From positions 248,001 through 312,000 of the forward strand of contig NZ_JWLJ01000002.1 in the NCBI RefSeq assembly GCF_000813985.1: a DNA stretch of 64,000 nucleotides. The letters run 5' to 3'. Origin of the DNA: Ruegeria sp. ANG-R. Its GTDB lineage: Bacteria > Pseudomonadota > Alphaproteobacteria > Rhodobacterales > Rhodobacteraceae. The translations under genes and the position numbers were made by a program. The notes beneath the pieces are model-generated. The model saw only the letters and a list, made by a program, of their open reading frames with translations. It did no database searches and was not told where the DNA came from. Each line of letters begins with the position of its first letter. Position 1 is the first letter of the stretch. Below, piece after piece: positions 60,185 to 64,000 of this stretch.

Positions 60185-61105
60185 CTACTGCTCAACCACA
60201 CCCAAAGAGCGTTCAAGCAAAGCGACTAACTCATCACGACGGTCCTGTGACAAGGAGTCGAGGTTGTGCTGCCGCCATTTGACCGCAGGTAAGTCTTGCA
60301 CGTGCTCAAAACTAAGAAGCGACCAATCCGGCACGCCACGCTCAAACCCGATCAGGAAATCCCTGTGGGCGTCGGGCATGTTGCCGATCAGATCGTCAAT
60401 CATTTGCTTCTGGGTATGGATAAGGTCTTCAATTGGTACATCCGTTTCGGTCATACCCTCAAACCCGTCCCTATACTCATCAGCCAGGTCTTTCACGCGG
60501 CCTGAAAGAACTTCGCCCATAGGACGGTTGTGACTGAGCAGGTAAACGACAAAGGCCTCGCGCAATGCATCTGTCAAACCTTCGTTAGCCAAAAGATCGC
60601 GTACATCAAACAAATCACGGGGGTGTTGACGATCCAAGGCAGCGACCAGTTTTCCGGCATAGAGGTCTTCAAAAGACACGACGGCGATTTCAGCAAAACC
60701 AAAGGCATCTTCCACAGCTTCGGTTACAGGTTGAACAACGGGTTCACTGACGACACCACGCAGCACGGGAGAGACTTCAATTTTCACCTGAGTTTGGTCC
60801 GCCGCAACGATCAGACGTAGCACTGTGCCGGACTTGATGCTTTGTGTTGTTTTTACACCCGGAATCTCGGACAGAATAGCGGTCTCGATCCGCTTCATTG
60901 CCGCATCAATCCCGGCTAACGCTTCTGGCCGGGCGTGCATCGGCAGATACATCAGGTCGATATCAACAGACAGGCGCGGCAGGTCGCGCACAAACAGGTT
61001 GATGGCTGTTCCGCCCTTCAACGCAAAGCAGTCTTCACGGGCCGCGATGGGAATAAGGCGCATCAGTAGACGCACTTGGCGTTCATAGTTTTCACGAAAA
61101 GCCAT
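60185..61105 (-). CDS. AbiEii/AbiGii-type nucleotidyltransferase toxin
   Basis: A 306-residue toxin of the type IV AbiE system. The nucleotidyltransferase core is FALKGGTAINLFVRDLPRLSVDIDLMYLP (GG and D-x-D metal residues) with FEDLYAGKLVAALDRQHPRDLFDVRDLL downstream, typical of AbiEii. Family toxins transfer nucleotides to tRNA or other targets and cause growth arrest on phage infection. It overlaps the antitoxin gene by 14 bases, which is the usual coupling. Confidence 0.9.
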   Translation of the reverse strand: MAFRENYERQVRLLMRLIPIAAREDCFALKGGTAINLFVRDLPRLSVDIDLMYLPMHARPEALAGIDAAMKRIETAILSEIPGVKTTQSIKSGTVLRLIVAADQTQVKIEVSPVLRGVVSEPVVQPVTEAVEDAFGFAEIAVVSFEDLYAGKLVAALDRQHPRDLFDVRDLLANEGLTDALREAFVVYLLSHNRPMGEVLSGRVKDLADEYRDGFEGMTETDVPIEDLIHTQKQMIDDLIGNMPDAHRDFLIGFERGVPDWSLLSFEHVQDLPAVKWRQHNLDSLSQDRRDELVALLERSLGVVEQ

Positions 61106-61943
61106 CGAGATCCTCCGGGACGGTTATGAGGTAGGTTGGATCAAGACGCCCGCCTTTTACCAGCATCCGCTTACCTTTGCCGAGATCAACGGCCTCTTTG
61201 TCTACACGCTTAAGCCAAGCGTGCTCATGTCGGTCGGCAAAGTAGAAAAACAGGCGTTTAACTTTTACGCTGGTGCAATCCGCTAGCAGCTTTTGCAGTC
61301 GTCGGGGGCTAAAATTTGCGGCACCCTGCATAAGCATGTCGGCCTGATGATAGCTTTCGCGGCTTGGTAGCTCATCTAACATTTCGAGATAGGCGCGCTC
61401 TGGCCTCGAGAGTGTCAACGGCCAATCCCACTGCCCCCACGACATTTGGTCAAGGCCGCCACCCCGAAGCTTTTCACGGTCGGTTCCTGTGTTTTTTTCA
61501 ACGTCCCACACCAGACTGCCCAGCCCCGATGTGATGGGGTCATTTCTGAATAGGTTTTTGCTGTTCCGGTAGCGGAATTCTTGCGGGAGATTTAACTTGC
61601 CAAGCCAACTGGGTAGCTTTTCAGGACCATAGAGATATACCGCTTTGGTCTCCTGCACGAGGTAATGAGCGTATCCTTGAAGTTCCAGAGCCGTTCTGCC
61701 GCCGACGACAAGCGGAACATTCAATAGATTTTGGAGCGATATCACCACTTGCTGCCAACTCAGCGAGCCATACGGGCGCTGATAAACACCGCGTGCGGGC
61801 TGTTTGAGCCAGCCACTTTTGACGTAATAGGCACGCAGGTTGCTCGCTATGCCCTGTTTTTCCAACCATGCGGCATCGACCAGCAACCCTTCCGGCAGGT
61901 TCTTTTCGAGTTGGTTTAGATGTGATGCTCTTTGCTCAGTCAT
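61092..61943 (-). CDS. AbiEi-type antitoxin / transcriptional regulator
   Basis: A 283-residue protein with an N-terminal winged-helix domain (LLVDAAWLEKQGIASNLRAYYVKSGWLKQPARGVYQRP) and the AbiEi C-terminal antitoxin domain (GGRTALELQGYAHYL, LPQEFRYRNSKNLFR). It should repress the operon and neutralise the AbiEii toxin. Just upstream TAAAAT and an imperfect TGA-rich repeat overlap the likely promoter, where it may bind. It stands first in the pair, as in known systems. Confidence 0.88.
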   Translation of the reverse strand: MTEQRASHLNQLEKNLPEGLLVDAAWLEKQGIASNLRAYYVKSGWLKQPARGVYQRPYGSLSWQQVVISLQNLLNVPLVVGGRTALELQGYAHYLVQETKAVYLYGPEKLPSWLGKLNLPQEFRYRNSKNLFRNDPITSGLGSLVWDVEKNTGTDREKLRGGGLDQMSWGQWDWPLTLSRPERAYLEMLDELPSRESYHQADMLMQGAANFSPRRLQKLLADCTSVKVKRLFFYFADRHEHAWLKRVDKEAVDLGKGKRMLVKGGRLDPTYLITVPEDLDGFS

Positions 61944-62109
61944 ATTGAGTATTTTAGCACAATATCAAACCACCAACAAGTTTACATCTTGCCAAAAAAA
62001 CTCAGCCTGATTGAGTAAATTTCCCCACCGATAAACCGAGCGGTTTTCATGCCAAAAGCTATGTTCGACGAAAAGCGATTTTTAAACAGAAGCCTAGAGC
62101 TAAGTCCCG

Positions 62110-62580
62110 CTAAATTCCGCAAGCCTGCTTAAAGTGTCCACGCGCCTTTCCAGTTCCCTGCATACCGAAAGCGGCGATTTCTACGCCTGTCGGTGATGTC
62201 AGGCTGAGTTTTGCACCTTGCCGGAACTCTTCCAGCACAAAATCGGACACGATAAAACGGCCAACGAATGCTTTGTCAGGTGCGAAATAGTGCCCGTCTA
62301 TCGGGTGCCGCGCGGTGCGTCCGTCCGGCAATTCGATCCACATCATCATGGACTCATTGCCGTCATCTATATTCTGCATCCCATTGAATGGACCGCCAGT
62401 AAGCACAAAAAAGAAACTGGGATCACCCGGCCAGCAGGAAACCCGCAGGTTAAATTGCCCTTCTTGGATCATCGACCACGCGCCGTTTGACGCCTCGCCG
62501 CTCTGCCATTCAGCGGCTTGCGCTGGCCCCGCAAAAGCCAACAGAACCCACGTAAATCCAGAAATCACACGAAAAACCAT
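62110..62580 (-). CDS. Exported protein of unknown function, 156 aa
   Basis: Signal peptide (VFRVISGFTWVLLAFAGPAQA) then a beta-rich domain with two cysteines (RVSCWPGD and a C-terminal FKQACGI) and the FGMQGTGKARGHF block near the end. The layout resembles the invasion-associated-locus/periplasmic beta-sandwich proteins of alphaproteobacteria, but I would not name it. The long upstream frame to 62784 is not supported. It is isolated between the AbiE pair and the recombinase remnant. Confidence 0.6.
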   Translation of the reverse strand: MVFRVISGFTWVLLAFAGPAQAAEWQSGEASNGAWSMIQEGQFNLRVSCWPGDPSFFFVLTGGPFNGMQNIDDGNESMMMWIELPDGRTARHPIDGHYFAPDKAFVGRFIVSDFVLEEFRQGAKLSLTSPTGVEIAAFGMQGTGKARGHFKQACGI

Positions 62581-62817
62581 CTGATTATCTCTCGTCTTAG
62601 AAAGGAAAGCGTAGCACAATCGGATATTTCCGCTTGATGGAAACATGCGAACTAGAACCGAGTGAGCCGGAAGTCTGGCAGCGTCTATTGTCTCTGAGCG
62701 AACAAGCCGAAGCTGCCGAGAACGGTTTCGAAAAATGGTATGGAGAAGCAGCCAACGACGTGCTTGCAGAAGAGGGCATTGCAATACGCGTACGCCATTC
62801 AGCTTTCGTGATGTAAT

Positions 62818-63007
62818 ATCGCTGATCTGCGCCCTTCATTCCCCAGGCTTTATTTAGGAACGTTTTGGCCATCTCGAACAATTCGGATGCAGGCTGCAAA
62901 GTCTTCAAAATCGCTGCGAAGCCATCCTCCAATTTTGCGCGCGGCACAGATTCACCATTGGTTTCGCGGCCGCGTGTCTCGCAGCGATAATAAGCGTAGC
63001 GCTGGCC
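62818..63007 (-). pseudogene. Second large serine recombinase, zinc-ribbon and C-terminal remnant
   Basis: Reading down from 63007: GQRYAYYRCETRGRETNGE, VPRAKLEDGFAAILKTLQPASE, LFEMAKTFLNKAWGMKGADQR. This matches the intact-frame recombinase at 50986-52110 from the zinc ribbon to the conserved Trp, which here is TGG. Everything upstream (catalytic domain) is missing; a stop and unrelated sequence follow at 63008. Downstream the frame decays after the Trp. It marks the right end of the element and a deletion there. Confidence 0.85.
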
Positions 63008-63008
63008 T

Positions 63009-63086
63009 CATGACAGACTGCGGGCCGCGCTTGAGGGCTTCCGCTCGCTGACGGCCGGGGCGTTTCTGGAGAAATACGAAGCCTAG
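63009..63086 (+). pseudogene. C-terminal end of an unknown gene, cut at the element border
   Basis: The plus strand is open from the junction and reads RLRAALEGFRSLTAGAFLEK, then YEA and a stop that overlaps the phnF stop. It looks like a natural protein C-terminus (amphipathic helix) that has lost its 5' part to the element. I cannot name the parent gene. Confidence 0.45.
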
Positions 63087-63802
63087 CTTTCAAGCGTCAG
63101 CGTGACCCGATCCCCGACAAACCAGGTGCGACCGAATTCAACAGGTCGCCCTTGTTCATCCACATTCACTCCGGAAGATCTGAGCAGCGGGTCGCCTTCA
63201 GAGACCTGCAGATGCAGTGCCTGAGTGGCCGTTGCGCGGGTGGCCGTAAGGCGGGTCGAAGCCCGGGTATAGTCGCTGACGCCCGATCTGCTCAGCGCCT
63301 CGGTAACACTGCTTGTATCTTGCAGCGCCGCGCTGATACCCGGCAGGCGTCCCAGGGGAAACATGCTCTCGAACACGGCAATGGGGTGCCCATCTGCCAG
63401 CGAGAGGCCATGATAGGCACAAATCTGATCGCCGGGTGAGAGCGCCAACGCGTTGGCCTCGCCCGCCGTCGCCGCGCGTTGCTCAACATCAAGAACTCTT
63501 TTCTCGGGCCTGCGACCGGCAGCGATTAGGTTCTCGTGGAAACGAACGCGTGTGCCGATCGGGTAATCGGTGGGTGTGGCGGCGACAAAAGCACCTGCGC
63601 CCCGGCGCGTTCGGATCAGGCCCTCGTCTACGAGGGCCGAGATACCATGGCGCACTGTGTGGCGGTTTACGCCAAATCGCTCGGCCAGCGCCGCCTCTGT
63701 CGGCAGCTTATCGCCGGGGCCATATCGCCTCTCGGCCAGATCACTGCGCAGGGCGTCGGCAATGGCCTTCCAGATCGGTGTTTTGGTGGGAGTGTCACGC
63801 AA
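63083..63802 (-). CDS. phnF: Phosphonate operon regulator PhnF (GntR/HutC family)
   Basis: A 239-residue GntR/HutC-type regulator. N-terminal winged HTH (WKAIADALRSDLAERRYGPGDKLPTEAALAERFGVNRHTVRHGISALVDEGL with the RTRRGAGAFVA wing) and a UTRA effector domain (ICAYHGLSLADGHPIAVFESMFP, DPLLRSSGVNVDEQGRPVEFGRTWFVGDRVTL). Divergent from phnG, so it should control the C-P lyase genes. The only usable start is TTG at 63802; a stop lies three codons upstream in frame. Confidence 0.9.
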   Translation of the reverse strand: MRDTPTKTPIWKAIADALRSDLAERRYGPGDKLPTEAALAERFGVNRHTVRHGISALVDEGLIRTRRGAGAFVAATPTDYPIGTRVRFHENLIAAGRRPEKRVLDVEQRAATAGEANALALSPGDQICAYHGLSLADGHPIAVFESMFPLGRLPGISAALQDTSSVTEALSRSGVSDYTRASTRLTATRATATQALHLQVSEGDPLLRSSGVNVDEQGRPVEFGRTWFVGDRVTLTLES

Positions 63803-63849
63803 GTTTCACAAAATTCCTCTGTCTCGAAGCAACAAATATGATAAGATAT

Positions 63850-63865
63850 GTATAGTTGTATAGTA
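63850..63865. promoter_or_regulatory. Tandem 8-base repeat in the phnF-phnG gap (possible operator)
   Basis: GTATAGTT-GTATAGTA inside a TA-rich 81-base divergent region. HutC-type regulators usually bind short inverted sites with TATA-like cores, so this is a candidate only. Confidence 0.35.
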
Positions 63866-63883
63866 TATGGAAAAGTTGTCGAG

Positions 63884-64000
63884 ATGAAAGACACTTTCGA
63901 TGAAAACACTGATCGGAGGGCTTGGATGAGCCTGCTGGCCAAAGCGCCAGAAGGCCGCGTAGCTGCCCTGTTGGATGCGGCCATGACACGCCCCGGCTTC
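63884..64000 (+). CDS. phnG: Phosphonate C-P lyase subunit PhnG (5' end, partial)
   Basis: The first 39 codons of a gene running off the window. The product starts KDTFDENTDRRAWMSLLAKA and continues PEGRVAALLDAAMTRPGF, the usual start of PhnG (RRAWM-x-LLA-A, then L-AL). PhnG is part of the PhnGHIJ core complex that carries phosphonate breakdown to phosphate. Divergent phnF supports the call. The complete protein should be about 150 residues. Confidence 0.8.
   Translation, partial: MKDTFDENTDRRAWMSLLAKAPEGRVAALLDAAMTRPGF

Larger units (their letters stand above)
50568..63007. mobile_element. Decayed integrated mobilizable element next to tRNA-Thr
   Basis: The left end is at the 3' end of tRNA-Thr, next to a large serine recombinase; the right end is taken as the break in the second recombinase remnant. 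The content is typical of accessory DNA: VirD4/TraG, a resolvase, an AbiE pair and many unknown small genes, with lower GC than the flanks. I found no copy of the tRNA 3' end near the right boundary and no relaxase, so the borders and mobility are uncertain. Confidence 0.7.

Noticed and set aside
62634-62816. 60-codon plus-strand ORF between the exported protein and recombinase remnant
   Set aside because: No ribosome binding site and no family match; it lies over the decayed tail of the recombinase remnant. Acidic composition alone is not enough.
62580-63010. Copy of the tRNA-Thr 3' end as a right attachment site
   Set aside because: Looked for the CTCTCCAGCAGCACCA end on both strands near the border and did not find it; no att site is claimed.

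Overview
The window looks like chromosome of an alphaproteobacterium of the order Rhodobacterales, Roseobacter group (Ruegeria-like). I infer this from the set of families typical of that order (DUF1467, DUF2948, UPF0262, tandem DUF6455 proteins, a complete bhc glyoxylate gene set, phoX, PutA with a divergent Lrp-type regulator), from GC-rich coding sequence, and from short operons with AGGAG-type ribosome binding sites. No rRNA or CRISPR array was seen. There is one tRNA, tRNA-Thr(GGT).

Layout. 1-16.7 kb is core: the end of a CPBP protease, aspS, a response regulator with an unannotated 38-codon membrane microprotein behind it, methylmalonyl-CoA epimerase, DUF1467, a CysZ/EI24-like membrane protein, a nitroreductase, an M48 lipoprotein protease, an IMPACT-type protein, three tandem DUF6455 proteins, a CDGSH protein, dgkA, rimO, an AsmA-like protein, then a minus-strand surface-polysaccharide set (kpsT-kpsE-kdsA-phosphomannomutase). 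16.9-23.8 kb is an islet. A fructose/ribose-type ABC cassette (frcB-frcC-frcA-frcK with a divergent ROK regulator) and an intact uracil-DNA glycosylase lie between two pieces of another uracil-DNA glycosylase gene, so the cassette appears to have replaced the interrupted gene.

23.8-50.5 kb is core and metabolic: SseB-like protein, yghU, YHS protein, a J-domain protein, metF with divergent metR, a cysteine-rich orphan protein, suhB, the beta-hydroxyaspartate cycle (bhcABCD with divergent bhcR; glycolate/glyoxylate use), a rhomboid protease, putA with putR, a TPR protein, phoX behind a clear Pho box, an orphan lipoprotein, and a long minus-strand operon (51-aa protein, murA, DUF2948, GNAT, hisD, UPF0262, low-molecular-weight phosphatase, NTF2-like, GNAT).

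50.57-63.01 kb is an integrated, decayed mobilizable element abutting tRNA-Thr. It has a large serine recombinase cut by an in-frame amber codon, a lone VirD4/TraG coupling protein without a visible relaxase, a resolvase, an AbiE-type toxin-antitoxin pair, a metallophosphoesterase and several small or exported proteins I do not recognise. It ends in the remnant of a second recombinase. The window closes with the divergent phnF/phnG start of a C-P lyase (phosphonate) cluster.

Most start codons were chosen from ribosome binding sites and gene overlaps rather than from the longest open frame. All functional calls come from reading motifs by eye; no database search was possible.
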